Assembly (NCBI RefSeq): GCF_902459565.1
Contig: NZ_CABPSN010000014.1
Coordinates: 1-57,861 of the forward strand
Reading direction: 5' to 3'
Length of the DNA stretch: 57,861 nt
Source of the DNA: Pandoraea aquatica
GTDB lineage: Bacteria > Pseudomonadota > Gammaproteobacteria > Burkholderiales > Burkholderiaceae
Numbering within the stretch: position 1 is the stretch's first letter; each line of letters opens with the position of its first letter. A program made the translations under genes and the position numbers. The notes under the pieces were generated by a model. It worked only from the letters and a program-made list of their open reading frames with translations. It was not told the origin of the DNA and made no database searches. Shown piece after piece: positions 43,886-52,273 of the stretch.

Positions 43886-45391
43886 TCAGTACTCGGCGTC
43901 GAGTCCGTCCTGCACCTGCTCGGCCGCGCGCAGCACGGCGCGCGCCTTGTTCTCCGTCTCTTGCCATTCCGATTCGGGCACCGAGTCCGCCACGATGCCA
44001 GCGGCGGCCTGCACGTACAGATTGCCGTCCTTCACCACGCCGGTGCGAATCGCGATGGCGACGTCCATTTCACCGCCAAACGACAGGTAGCCCACCGCGC
44101 CGCCGTAGAGGCCGCGCTTGACCGGTTCGAGTTCGTCGATCAGTTCCATCGCGCGAACCTTCGGTGCGCCGGTGAGCGTGCCGGCCGGGAAGGTGGCGCG
44201 CAGTACGTCGATGTTCGACAGGCCCGGTTGCAGACGGCCTTCCACCGAACTCACGATGTGCTGCACGTGCGAGTACTTCTCGATGACCATCTTGTCGGTG
44301 ACTTCGACGGTGCCCGTTTGTGCGATGCGGCCCACGTCGTTGCGTGCCAGATCGATCAGCATTACGTGCTCGGCAATTTCCTTCGGATCGCAAAGCAATT
44401 CCTTCGCAAGCTCTGCATCGCGCTCAGGCGTCGCGCCGCGCGGACGCGTGCCTGCGAGCGGACGAATCGTCACGATTTCGTGTTCGCCGTCGGGCGTCTG
44501 ACGACGTTCCTGACGCACCAGAATCTCCGGCGATGCGCCCACGACCTGGAAGTCGCCGAAGTTATAGAAGTACATGTACGGCGACGGGTTGAGCGAGCGC
44601 AGCGCGCGGTAGAGCGACAGCGGGGCGTCGCGGTACGGCTTGATGAGGCGCTGACCGACCTGCACCTGCATCAGTTCACCGGCGGCGATGGCTTCCTTCG
44701 CTTTCGCGACGGCGGCCAGATAGTCGGGCTTGGCGAATTCGCGGAAGGTCTCGGTACGCACGCTGCCGGACGTGACGGGCGCGTCGACCGGCGCTTTCAG
44801 GCGTGCGCGCAGTTCGCGCAGACGCAGACGCGCTTTCGAATAGGCTTCCGGCTGCGTGGGGTCGGCGTAGATGATGAGGTAGAGCTTGCCGGTCAGGTTG
44901 TCGATCACGGCGAGTTCTTCGGTGAGCAGCAACTGAATGTCCGGCAGATTCAGGTCGTCGCGCGGCGCGGTGTGCGCGAGCTTCTTCTCGATGTAGCGCA
45001 CGGCGTCGTAGCCGAAGTAGCCGGCGAGGCCGCCGCAGAAACGCGGCATGCCCGGGCGCAGTGCCACTTTGAAGCGCGCCTGAAACTGGGTGATGAATTC
45101 GAGCGGGTCGCCTTCATGCGTTTCGACGACGGTGCCGTCGCGCACGACTTCGGTCTTCGGGCCGAAGCTGCGCAGCAGGGTGTGGGCGGACAGGCCGATG
45201 AAGGAGTAGCGGCCGAAGCGCTCCCCCCCGACGACGGACTCCAGCAGGAAGGTGTTCGCACCGCGACGATCGCCCAGCGCCAGCTTGAGATAAAGCGACA
45301 GTGGCGTGTCGAGATCGGCAAAGGCTTCTGCGATCAGCGGGATGCGGTTGAAGCCCTGATTGGCCAGCGATTTGAATTCGAGTTCGGTCAT
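43886..45391 (-). CDS. trpE: Anthranilate synthase component I
   Basis: A 501-residue chorismate-using enzyme; with TrpG it makes anthranilate. The N-terminal feedback site for Trp is around LYLKLALGDRRGANTFLLESV (key residues L-ESV), and the catalytic half includes IRPLAGTRPRGATPERD, DLARNDVGRIA and GAVGYLSFGGEMDVAIAIRT (key residues G-GY and DxA-AIRT). The start at 45391 (MTELEFKSLANQ) is the family's usual N-terminus; the frame is open 99 codons further upstream but without similarity. A Trp-rich leader ORF lies 312 bp upstream. It is not adjacent to trpG, which is about 15 kb away. Confidence 0.96.
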   Translation of the reverse strand: MTELEFKSLANQGFNRIPLIAEAFADLDTPLSLYLKLALGDRRGANTFLLESVVGGERFGRYSFIGLSAHTLLRSFGPKTEVVRDGTVVETHEGDPLEFITQFQARFKVALRPGMPRFCGGLAGYFGYDAVRYIEKKLAHTAPRDDLNLPDIQLLLTEELAVIDNLTGKLYLIIYADPTQPEAYSKARLRLRELRARLKAPVDAPVTSGSVRTETFREFAKPDYLAAVAKAKEAIAAGELMQVQVGQRLIKPYRDAPLSLYRALRSLNPSPYMYFYNFGDFQVVGASPEILVRQERRQTPDGEHEIVTIRPLAGTRPRGATPERDAELAKELLCDPKEIAEHVMLIDLARNDVGRIAQTGTVEVTDKMVIEKYSHVQHIVSSVEGRLQPGLSNIDVLRATFPAGTLTGAPKVRAMELIDELEPVKRGLYGGAVGYLSFGGEMDVAIAIRTGVVKDGNLYVQAAAGIVADSVPESEWQETENKARAVLRAAEQVQDGLDAEY

Positions 45392-45703
45392 GTTGCACTC
45401 TGCCTGCAAGTTTGCCGGCGGGCGGTCCCGCAAAATCGGCGTGGATTGGCGTTGAGAATACCTGAGTCGTGTCGGGGTGGGATGTGCTGACCCACGTCGG
45501 GGCACATCGGTTCGCAGCAACCCCTGCGCGTCGGCGGGGACCGCGACGGCTCGGAGAAAGCTGAGGAAACGATGCGTCTCGACGAATCCGCACGCCGTAC
45601 AGGACGGCGCGCCGATTGATGACTTCTTGGGAACAACAACGATGCAAGAAACGGGTTGTCGAAGACGAGCTTCGACGGTCCCGGCCACCCCTTTGGGAAG
45701 GGT
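45392..45703 (-). other. Long 5' untranslated region of trpE
   Basis: The 312 bp between the Trp leader stop and the trpE start contain a hairpin at 45658-45676 and other possible pairings. The rest, about 260 bp, has no recognised element and is longer than usual for an attenuator. Confidence 0.5.
45658..45676 (-). promoter_or_regulatory. Attenuator hairpin upstream of trpE
   Basis: Arms GTCGAAG (45658-45664) and CTTCGAC (45670-45676) are perfect with a 5-nt loop. On the minus strand AACCCGTTTCTT follows, a weak U-tract. The adjacent GGTCC (45677-45681) can pair with GGACC (45710-45714) inside the leader ORF next to its last Trp codon. It is a candidate terminator/antiterminator. Confidence 0.5.
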
Positions 45704-45778
45704 TCAGCAGGACCAGCGTCGCCAGGGCCAGGCCCCCCGGTCGATCACGCTAAGACTCCGTTTCTTGTTCAGGAACAT
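45704..45778 (-). CDS. trpL: Trp leader peptide (attenuator) of trpE
   Basis: A 24-codon ORF from ATG 45778 to TGA 45704, with Trp at positions 17, 19 and 22 of the peptide, ending W-P-W-R-R-W-S-C. An in-frame GTG at 45748 with GGAG seven bases upstream would give a 14-residue version with all three Trp codons. Three Trp in six codons immediately before a stop, upstream of trpE, is the classical pattern of an attenuator leader. Read directly from the sequence; its translation and role are inferred. Confidence 0.75.
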   Translation of the reverse strand: MFLNKKRSLSVIDRGAWPWRRWSC

Positions 45779-45808
45779 TGCTTGAATGCAGTGTGGAAGA
45801 TGACGAAT

Positions 45809-46525
45809 TCAGTTCGCCAGTGTGGACGTTGCCTTGGGCAGGATCGCCCGGGCAGCGCCCAGAATTGAGGCGACTATACCATCCGTGTCGATCGTTTGTA
45901 TAGATTCGCCATGGTTGTAGCCGTACGGCACCGTGAGCGAGCGGCAGCCTGCGGCACGCGCGGCCAGCGCGTCGTTGCCCGAGTCGCCGACGAGCACCGT
46001 TTGAGCGGGCGAAACGCCGAACGCTTCACACGCTTTGACCAGCGGCATCGGGTCCGGCTTACGCTTGGGCCACGAGTCGCCACCGTACACGAGGTCGAAC
46101 TGATCGGTCAGACCATAGTGTGCGAGCAGATCGACCGCGAAACGATGCTGCTTGTTCGTGATGCAGGCCACCGGCAGACCGGCTTCGCGCAACGCGGCCA
46201 GCCCTTCGCGCACTTCCGGATAGAGCACGGTGTTCTCGCCGTTGATCGACGTGTAGACCGCTTCGTACTTGTCCTGCGCACGCTCGAACAGCGCGTCGAT
46301 GTCGGACTCGGGGAAGCGCTCGGCAAGCGTCTTGCGAACGAGATTGGCCGTGCCCTTGCCCACGAACGTCATCAGACGCTCGACCGGCACCGGCTCGGCG
46401 CCGAGATCGGCGAGCATGGCGTTCAGTGCGACGCCGAAGTCGCCGGCCGTGTCGACGAGCGTGCCGTCGAGGTCGATCAGCACCGCGCGGATGCCGTCCA
46501 ACTGGAGATGGGGATTCTGGATCAT
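45809..46525 (-). CDS. gph: Phosphoglycolate phosphatase
   Basis: A 238-residue HAD-superfamily phosphatase. Motif I is [13 protein letters not shown] (nucleophile Asp and acid Asp), motif II is the Thr in CITNKQ, and motif III/IV is KPDPMPL and [15 protein letters not shown]. It removes phosphate from 2-phosphoglycolate formed in DNA repair and other reactions. The start overlaps the rpe stop by four bases, a usual arrangement in beta-proteobacteria. Confidence 0.94.
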   Translation of the reverse strand: MIQNPHLQLDGIRAVLIDLDGTLVDTAGDFGVALNAMLADLGAEPVPVERLMTFVGKGTANLVRKTLAERFPESDIDALFERAQDKYEAVYTSINGENTVLYPEVREGLAALREAGLPVACITNKQHRFAVDLLAHYGLTDQFDLVYGGDSWPKRKPDPMPLVKACEAFGVSPAQTVLVGDSGNDALAARAAGCRSLTVPYGYNHGESIQTIDTDGIVASILGAARAILPKATSTLAN

Positions 46526-47202
46526 GCGACGCTCGCGAGTTGGGCGCGCATCTGGTCGATTACCGCCTTGTAGTCGGGTTTGCCGAAGATGGCCGAACCG
46601 GCGACGAACGTGTCCGCGCCTGCCGCCGCGATTTCGGCGATGTTGTCGACCTTCACGCCGCCGTCGATCTCAAGACGGATCTCGCGGCCGGTCTCGGCGG
46701 TGTACGCGTCGATACGGGCACGCACGGCGCGCAGCTTGTTGAGCGCTTCCGGAATGAACGACTGGCCGCCGAAACCGGGGTTGACCGACATGATGAGCAC
46801 CATGTCCAGACGATCCATCACGTGATCGAGGTAATGCAGCGGGGTGCCCGGGTTGAAAACGAGGCCGGCCTTGCAGCCGTTGTCGCGAATCAGGCTCAGC
46901 GTGCGGTCCACGTGCTCCGAGGCTTCCGGGTGGAACGTGATCAGATTCGCGCCGGCCTTGGCGAAGTCGGGCACGATGCGGTCGACCGGGCGTACCATCA
47001 GGTGTACGTCGATGGGCACGTCCACGTGCGGGCGAATGGCTTCGCAGACCATCGGGCCGATCGTCAGGTTGGGAACGTAATGGTTGTCCATCACGTCGAA
47101 GTGAATCCAGTCGGCGCCCGCCGCCACGACGTTACGGACTTCTTCGCCCAGCCGGGCAAAGTCGGCGGACAGGATGCTGGGGGCGATACAGAATTGCGTC
47201 AT
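46522..47202 (-). CDS. rpe: Ribulose-phosphate 3-epimerase
   Basis: A 226-residue TIM-barrel epimerase of the pentose-phosphate pathway. Metal and catalytic residues appear in [30 protein letters not shown] and the C-terminal [11 protein letters not shown] and FVAGSAIFG. The ATG at 47202 gives the family's N-terminus [14 protein letters not shown]; the longer open frame is spurious. It is the first gene of rpe-gph. Confidence 0.96.
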   Translation of the reverse strand: MTQFCIAPSILSADFARLGEEVRNVVAAGADWIHFDVMDNHYVPNLTIGPMVCEAIRPHVDVPIDVHLMVRPVDRIVPDFAKAGANLITFHPEASEHVDRTLSLIRDNGCKAGLVFNPGTPLHYLDHVMDRLDMVLIMSVNPGFGGQSFIPEALNKLRAVRARIDAYTAETGREIRLEIDGGVKVDNIAEIAAAGADTFVAGSAIFGKPDYKAVIDQMRAQLASVA

Positions 47203-47523
47203 GGCAGGGCAGGGGGAAGGCGTCAAAAGCGCTATTTTAAAGCTTTCACATGACGCCTGCCCGTTGTGTGCCGCAGGCCCCGGCCCGAAAGCCTTTCCGA
47301 GGGATACTGCGCAGGATTCGGCGCGGGGGCGTTGAGGGGGCATTTGGAAGACATTCGGCGGGCGTTTGCTGGTTGCGACCCGCGACGACTTGCCGCAGAA
47401 TGCCTTGCAAAACGGGACAGCTCTTGTGTTTTGCGACTGTCACGCTGCTGGAACCCGCCGCCGTCCCATAAGCATCAGACCAGAACGACATCAGAGAGCA
47501 CGCATGCGCTACAGGAACACCCG

Positions 47524-47898
47524 ATGAGCCAGTACGAATTTACCGTCACCGTGCGTCCGCAGTACCTCCCGGAGCAATCGGAACCGGACCGTCGGCAGTT
47601 TGCCTTCGCCTACACGATCACCATCCGCAACAGCGGCGAGGTGCCGGCACAGCTGATTTCGCGTCACTGGGTGATTACCGACGGCGACAACAAGGTGCAG
47701 GAAGTGAACGGGTTGGGCGTGGTCGGACATCAGCCGTTCCTCCAGCCGGGCGAACAGTTCGAGTACACGAGCTGGGCGATGGTCGCCACGCCGGTGGGCA
47801 CCATGCGCGGCGAGTACTTCTGCGTGGCGGAGGACGGTACGCGCTTCGAAGCGCCCATTGCGGAATTCGCGCTGACCATGCCGCGCACGCTGCACTGA
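47524..47898 (+). CDS. apaG: ApaG/CorD protein
   Basis: A 124-residue immunoglobulin-like domain protein of the ApaG family, with the typical VRPQYLPEQSEPDRRQFAFAYTITIRN (key residues P-Y-EQS and AYTI-I-N), SRHWVITDGDNKVQEV and the Gly-rich G-VGHQP motif. Functions reported for the family involve Co2+/Mg2+ and Ap4A metabolism but are not clear. The ATG at 47524 begins MSQYEFTV as usual. Confidence 0.95.
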   Translation: MSQYEFTVTVRPQYLPEQSEPDRRQFAFAYTITIRNSGEVPAQLISRHWVITDGDNKVQEVNGLGVVGHQPFLQPGEQFEYTSWAMVATPVGTMRGEYFCVAEDGTRFEAPIAEFALTMPRTLH

Positions 47899-47943
47899 GC
47901 CGGGCATGCGCGCACCGTTGGCGTGGTTCGACAGGCTGGCGCG

Positions 47944-48186
47944 TCAGCGACGGTCGTCGGACCAGTCTTCCTTCTTGAGCGGATCGCCGGACGCGTCGCG
48001 TGGATCGACAGGATCCACGCCGTCCACCGTATCGCTTGGCATCGGTCGGGTGGCGCGCATCTGGCGAACCCTGCGTCCGGGCGACGGCTTGCGTCGCAAG
48101 ATCACGATAGCGGCGACGATCACGATCGCCAGCAACACCTCCGGCAACACCAGCAAGGCCGGATATTCATCGAACAGATTACTCAT
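47944..48186 (-). CDS. Small single-pass membrane protein, hypothetical
   Basis: An 80-residue protein with one membrane segment (residues about 9-29, ALLVLPEVLLAIVIVAAIVI) and a polar, charged C-terminal tail rich in Asp, Pro and Arg. AGGAAGAG lies 5-6 bases before its ATG at 48186, a better ribosome site than that of mltA. The start codon overlaps the mltA start codon on the other strand by two bases. No family is recognised. Confidence 0.65.
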   Translation of the reverse strand: MSNLFDEYPALLVLPEVLLAIVIVAAIVILRRKPSPGRRVRQMRATRPMPSDTVDGVDPVDPRDASGDPLKKEDWSDDRR

Positions 48187-49327
48187 GACGCTCTTCCTGA
48201 ATGTGTTCGGGCCGTGGCGCGCCGGCCGAGGCCTGGCGCTCGCCGCGTTTGCCGCATTGCTCTATGGTTGTTCGAGTGTGCCTCCGTCGACCCCGTCGCG
48301 TCCAGGCGTTCCGCCGTCGAATGTGGCGACGCCCCCGTCCGGCGCGGGTCGGATGCAGGCCGTGACATGGGCCGATGTCGACGGCTGGCAGGACGATTCC
48401 CTGATCGGCGCACGCCTTGCCCTCGCGCAAACCTGCGTGAAGCTGGGCCGTCAGGCGAAGTGGCAACCGGCCTGCCGGGCCTCCGAGCAGCTCGACGACC
48501 TCGACGCCGCCTCCGTCCGCCAATTCTTTGAGCAGTACTTTACGCCGTTTCGCATCGCGAACTCCGATGGGACACAGACGGGGCTGATCACCGGTTACTA
48601 CGAGCCGCTGCTGCACGGCTCGCGCGTGCGCACCGGGGTCTACCAGACGCCGCTCTACAAATGGCCCGCCGGACGCAAGGCCGGATCGCTCCCCGCCCGC
48701 GCCGAGCTGATGCGCAGCGGCATGTTGCGCGGCTACGAACTGGTGTACGTCGACGACCCCATCGAAGCGTTCTTCCTGCAAGTGCAGGGCTCCGGCCAGG
48801 TCGTACTCGACGACGGTTCGATCATGCGCGTGGGCTACGGCGGCAACAACGATCAGCCGTACAAGTCGATTGGCCGCTGGCTGATCGATCGCGGCGAGAT
48901 CACGGCGGCGCAGGCGACGATGCAGGGCATTCGCGCGTGGGCGCGGGCGAACCCGTCGCGCGTCGATGCGTTGCTCGACGTGAATCCTCGCTTCGTCTTC
49001 TTCCGTGAAATGCCGAACCACGGCGTGGGTGGCATCGAAGGCCCCATCGGCGCGCTGGGCGTACCGTTGACGGCAGAGCGTTCGATTGCCGTCGATCCGG
49101 CGTCGATCCCGTTGGGCAGCCCCGTGTTCCTGTCGACGACGCGTCCGCCGTTCGGGCCGCAAGCCAATTCGCCGATCAACCGGCTGATGTTCGCGCAGGA
49201 CACCGGCAGCGCAATCAAGGGCGGTGTTCGCGCCGACTTCTTCTGGGGACTGGGCGACGACGCGGGCGATCTGGCCGGGCGCATGCGTCAAAGCGGCAAG
49301 ATGTGGGTGTTTCTGCCGAACCAGTAA
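48185..49327 (+). CDS. mltA: Membrane-bound lytic murein transglycosylase A
   Basis: A 380-residue outer-membrane lipoprotein that cleaves peptidoglycan strands. The lipobox is LLYGC near residue 28; the MltA domain follows with ITGYYEPLLHGSR, FFLQVQGSGQVVLDDG and the 3D domain containing the catalytic Asp in FAQDTGSAIKG. The ATG at 48185 gives a normal signal sequence but has no ribosome site; a GTG at 48203 is an alternative. The frame is open further upstream, without similarity. A strong terminator follows. Confidence 0.92.
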   Translation: MTLFLNVFGPWRAGRGLALAAFAALLYGCSSVPPSTPSRPGVPPSNVATPPSGAGRMQAVTWADVDGWQDDSLIGARLALAQTCVKLGRQAKWQPACRASEQLDDLDAASVRQFFEQYFTPFRIANSDGTQTGLITGYYEPLLHGSRVRTGVYQTPLYKWPAGRKAGSLPARAELMRSGMLRGYELVYVDDPIEAFFLQVQGSGQVVLDDGSIMRVGYGGNNDQPYKSIGRWLIDRGEITAAQATMQGIRAWARANPSRVDALLDVNPRFVFFREMPNHGVGGIEGPIGALGVPLTAERSIAVDPASIPLGSPVFLSTTRPPFGPQANSPINRLMFAQDTGSAIKGGVRADFFWGLGDDAGDLAGRMRQSGKMWVFLPNQ

Positions 49328-49361
49328 GCCTGATGGCTTTCGGCAAGTGCTGACGGCAAAG

Positions 49362-49390
49362 AAAAAGCCCGCGAATGTCGCGGGCTTTTT
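49362..49390. terminator. Bidirectional terminator between mltA and paaK
   Basis: Arms AAAAAGCCCGCGA (49362-49374) and TCGCGGGCTTTTT (49378-49390) are perfect, with a 3-nt loop and T-tracts on both strands. It serves mltA from the left and paaK from the right. Confidence 0.95.
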
Positions 49391-49426
49391 TCATGCTGAC
49401 GAGAGGGGGGCGATGCCACCCGCGCT

Positions 49427-50722
49427 TCAGCGCGGGCGCTTGTCCACGACCCGGCGGGCCTTGCCGACAGAGCGCTCGATACCACCGACCGGCTTCACGC
49501 GCACGGCGCACGACACGCCGATGAGCGTCTTGATGTCGCGTTTGAGTTCGCCGCCGGCCGCTTGCAGGGCAGCCGCGTCGTCGCATCCGACAGCCGCTTC
49601 GACGTCCACCGCCATCGTGTCCATCGGACCTTCCTTGTCCAGAATGATCTGGTAGTGCGGGGAAAGCACCGGCTGACGCAGCAGCAATTCCTCGATCTGC
49701 GACGGGAAGACGTTCACGCCGCGAATGATCATCATGTCGTCCGAGCGGCCGGTGATCTTTTCCATGCGACGCATCGTGCGCGCCGTGCCCGGCAGCAAAC
49801 GCGTGAGATCGCGCGTGCGGTAACGGATGATCGGCAGCGCTTCCTTGGTGAGCGAGGTGAACACCAGTTCGCCGAACTCGCCGTCGGGTAGCACTTCACC
49901 CGTCTCCGGATCGATGATTTCGGGATAGAAGTGATCTTCCCAGATGGTCGGACCGTCCTTCGTCTCGGCGCATTCGCACGCCACGCCCGGGCCCATCACT
50001 TCCGACAGACCGTAGATGTCGACGGCATCGATGCCCATGCGCTTCTCGATGGCCGTGCGCATGTCGTTCGTCCACGGCTCCGCGCCGAAGATACCGATAC
50101 GCAGCGACGATTCCGCAGCCACGATGCCCTGACGCTCCAGTTCGTCGGCAATCGCGAGCATGTAGCTCGGCGTCACCATGATGATGTCCGGCTTGAAGTC
50201 CTGAATCAGTTGCACTTGCTTCTCGGTCTGTCCGCCGCCGAACGGAATCACCGTCAGGCCCGCACGTTCTGCGCCGTAATGCGCGCCGAGACCGCCCGTG
50301 AACAGGCCGTAGCCATAGCTGATGTGCACCTTGTCGCCGCGACGCGCACCCGAGGCGCGGATCGAACGTGCGACGAGATCGGCCCAGGTGCTGATGTCGT
50401 TGGCGGTGTAGCCCACGACCGTCGGCTTGCCCGTCGTGCCCGAAGACGCATGCACGCGCGAGACCTGCTCCATCGGCACCGCGAACATGCCGAAGGGATA
50501 GCTGTCGCGCAGATCCTGCTTCGTCGTGAACGGGAACTTGGCCAGGTCGGCCAGCGAGGTCAGTTCGTCCGGGTGGACGCCGGCCTCTTCGAACTTCCGG
50601 CGATACACCGGCGAATTCTCATAGGCATGCCGCAGCGTCGTCTTCAGCCGGTCGAGCTGAAGGGCGCGCAGTTCGTCGAGGCTCGCTTTCTCGATCGGCT
50701 CGAGCGGCAAGGCGGTGGTCAT
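49427..50722 (-). CDS. paaK: Phenylacetate-CoA ligase
   Basis: A 431-residue adenylate-forming enzyme that activates phenylacetate to phenylacetyl-CoA, the entry step of the paa pathway. The nucleotide motif is SSGTTGKPTVVGYT, followed by GAEPWTNDMR and the adenine-binding YGLSEVMGPG. The C-terminal domain includes GRSDDMMIIRGVNVFPSQIEE. It is the last gene of the minus-strand paa operon, 99 bp after paaI. Confidence 0.96.
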   Translation of the reverse strand: MTTALPLEPIEKASLDELRALQLDRLKTTLRHAYENSPVYRRKFEEAGVHPDELTSLADLAKFPFTTKQDLRDSYPFGMFAVPMEQVSRVHASSGTTGKPTVVGYTANDISTWADLVARSIRASGARRGDKVHISYGYGLFTGGLGAHYGAERAGLTVIPFGGGQTEKQVQLIQDFKPDIIMVTPSYMLAIADELERQGIVAAESSLRIGIFGAEPWTNDMRTAIEKRMGIDAVDIYGLSEVMGPGVACECAETKDGPTIWEDHFYPEIIDPETGEVLPDGEFGELVFTSLTKEALPIIRYRTRDLTRLLPGTARTMRRMEKITGRSDDMMIIRGVNVFPSQIEELLLRQPVLSPHYQIILDKEGPMDTMAVDVEAAVGCDDAAALQAAGGELKRDIKTLIGVSCAVRVKPVGGIERSVGKARRVVDKRPR

Positions 50723-50821
50723 GACTGTCTCCTTGGGGTCTTGCTTCTTACGCTGATACGTTGATTACATCTCGCGCGCCCGAGCCCGGACACGCGTATT
50801 ACCGAGTATTCCCGGACGTCG

Positions 50822-51277
50822 TCAGACGACGCTGCCCTTGATCTGTGCGGACTTGCCGCGGAACATCGCCACCACTTCGCCAGCGCTGTTCGTCAAACGA
50901 ATGTCGTAAATGCCATGACGTCCCGAGAGCACCTGCTCCTGCGCTTCGGCGGTAAGCGTGTCGCCGCCCGAGACCGGCTTGAGGAACTCGATGCTGCAAC
51001 CGGCCGCCACCGTCACGACGTTGTAGCTGTTGCAGGCGAATGCAAACGTCGAATCGGCCAGCGTGAACATCAGGCCGCCGTGGCAGATCGCATGACCGTT
51101 GAGGAATTCGTCGCGAATGCGCATCGTCATACGGGCATAGCCCGGACGCACTTCCTTCAACTCCATGCCCAGCCATTGGCTCGCTCGGTCGGTGCTGTAC
51201 ATCGCTTCGCCCGTCGCGTGGGCGAGTTCTTCCGGTGTCATGTCACTGACGGCTTTGGCGGCGGAGGTTTGGCTCAT
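50822..51277 (-). CDS. paaI: Hydroxyphenylacetyl-CoA thioesterase PaaI
   Basis: A 151-residue hot-dog fold thioesterase. The substrate-loop residues lie in AICHGGLMFTLADSTFAFACN, with the HGG motif and Asp as in other PaaI enzymes. It is thought to release CoA from dead-end hydroxylated intermediates. The ATG at 51277 follows GAGGAA; the frame is open some 200 codons upstream without similarity. It lies between paaG and paaK. Confidence 0.93.
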   Translation of the reverse strand: MSQTSAAKAVSDMTPEELAHATGEAMYSTDRASQWLGMELKEVRPGYARMTMRIRDEFLNGHAICHGGLMFTLADSTFAFACNSYNVVTVAAGCSIEFLKPVSGGDTLTAEAQEQVLSGRHGIYDIRLTNSAGEVVAMFRGKSAQIKGSVV

Positions 51278-51447
51278 CGGGGGTTCCTCTTTTGTCTCGT
51301 CTAATCTTGTTATGTCGTGGTCTCTCGCGCGGCGCGTTTGGTTTTGGCGTTCGGTGTGCGTCGCTGCTTGTGCTGCTTTTCCTTGGTCCTGCGTGCCTTC
51401 AGCTTGTGTTGTGCTTCGGTGGTGCTTCGTTGGGGCTTCGTCGGTGA
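51278..51447 (-). other. U-poor spacer between paaG and paaI
   Basis: The 170-bp spacer between paaG and paaI is almost devoid of T on the transcribed (minus) strand and full of CAA/CGAAGC-type tracts. It would be largely unstructured mRNA. No ORF with a ribosome site is seen. Confidence 0.6.
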
Positions 51448-52230
51448 TCAGCGGCCTTCGAACTTCGGCGCGCGCTTTTGCAGGAACGCGTTCACGCCTT
51501 CCGCATAGTCGTAGGACGCGCCCAGTGCGCGTTGTCCGTCGCGTTCCAGATCGAGTTGCTGATCGAGCGTGTTGGTCGCCGAGGCGTAAAGCGCTTCCTT
51601 GATGGTGGCGAGCGCCTTCGTCGGTTGCGTGGCCAGTTGCGTGGCGAGTTTTTGGGCTTCGGGCAGGAGCGCGTCGTCGTCGACACAGCGCCAGATCAGG
51701 CCCCACTGTTCGGCCTGCTCGGCCGAGAGCTTGTCGCCGAGCATCGCGAGTCCCATCGCGCGGGCCATGCCGATGCGCTGCGGCAGGAACCACGTGCCGC
51801 CGGTATCCGGGACGAGGCCGATCTTCACGAACGCTTGCACGAAGTTGACCGACGCGCTGGCCAGAACGATGTCGCACGCCAACGCCAGATTCGCACCCGC
51901 CCCTGCGGCGATGCCGTTCACCGCTGCAATCACCGGCATCGGCATAGCGCGCAGCTTACGCACGAGCGGGTTGAAGTTCTCGTCGATCAGCGCGCCGAGA
52001 TCGGTCGATGCGCCCGGCGTGAAGTCCAGATCCGCCAGATCCTGCCCGGCGCAGAAACCCCGGCCGGCACCCGTCAGCACGATGGCGCGTGCGCCTTGTG
52101 CCTGCGCGGTGTCGAGGGCGTCGCGCAGTTCCGCATGCATCTGCCGCGTGAAGCTGTTGAGCTTCTCGGGACGGTTGAGCGTGATCGTGGCGACGTTGTC
52201 TTGCAGCGTCAGTTGAATCGTGGCGGTCAT
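51448..52230 (-). CDS. paaG: Ring-1,2-epoxyphenylacetyl-CoA isomerase (oxepin-CoA forming)
   Basis: A 260-residue crotonase-fold enzyme that isomerises epoxyphenylacetyl-CoA to oxepin-CoA. The oxyanion holes lie in GFCAGQDLADLD and AAVNGIAAGAGANLALACD. The hydratase Glu pair is absent; an Asp is present in VPDTGGTWFLP, as in PaaG. It is 43 bp after the thiolase gene and carries a short ATAT-rich motif in that gap. Confidence 0.92.
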   Translation of the reverse strand: MTATIQLTLQDNVATITLNRPEKLNSFTRQMHAELRDALDTAQAQGARAIVLTGAGRGFCAGQDLADLDFTPGASTDLGALIDENFNPLVRKLRAMPMPVIAAVNGIAAGAGANLALACDIVLASASVNFVQAFVKIGLVPDTGGTWFLPQRIGMARAMGLAMLGDKLSAEQAEQWGLIWRCVDDDALLPEAQKLATQLATQPTKALATIKEALYASATNTLDQQLDLERDGQRALGASYDYAEGVNAFLQKRAPKFEGR

Positions 52231-52246
52231 CGGGGGCTGTCTCCGG

Positions 52247-52263
52247 GGCGTCTCTATATAGAA
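52247..52263 (-). repeat. TCTATATAGAGA-type motif, copy 1
   Basis: On the minus strand the thiolase-paaG gap holds TTCTATATAGAGACG. A related motif with two extra bases lies in the paaN-thiolase gap (53617-53633). Both are TCTATATA(TA)GAGA and stand shortly after the preceding stop codon. Confidence 0.5.
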
Positions 52264-52273
52264 GGGGCGTCGC

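Noticed and set aside
43961-45490. A 509-codon plus-strand frame opposite trpE
   Set aside because: Antisense to a clear trpE with no sign of a gene product.
45392-45690. The open frame upstream of trpE as an N-terminal extension of TrpE
   Set aside because: The 99 extra codons have no resemblance to TrpE, and the family begins at MTELEF.
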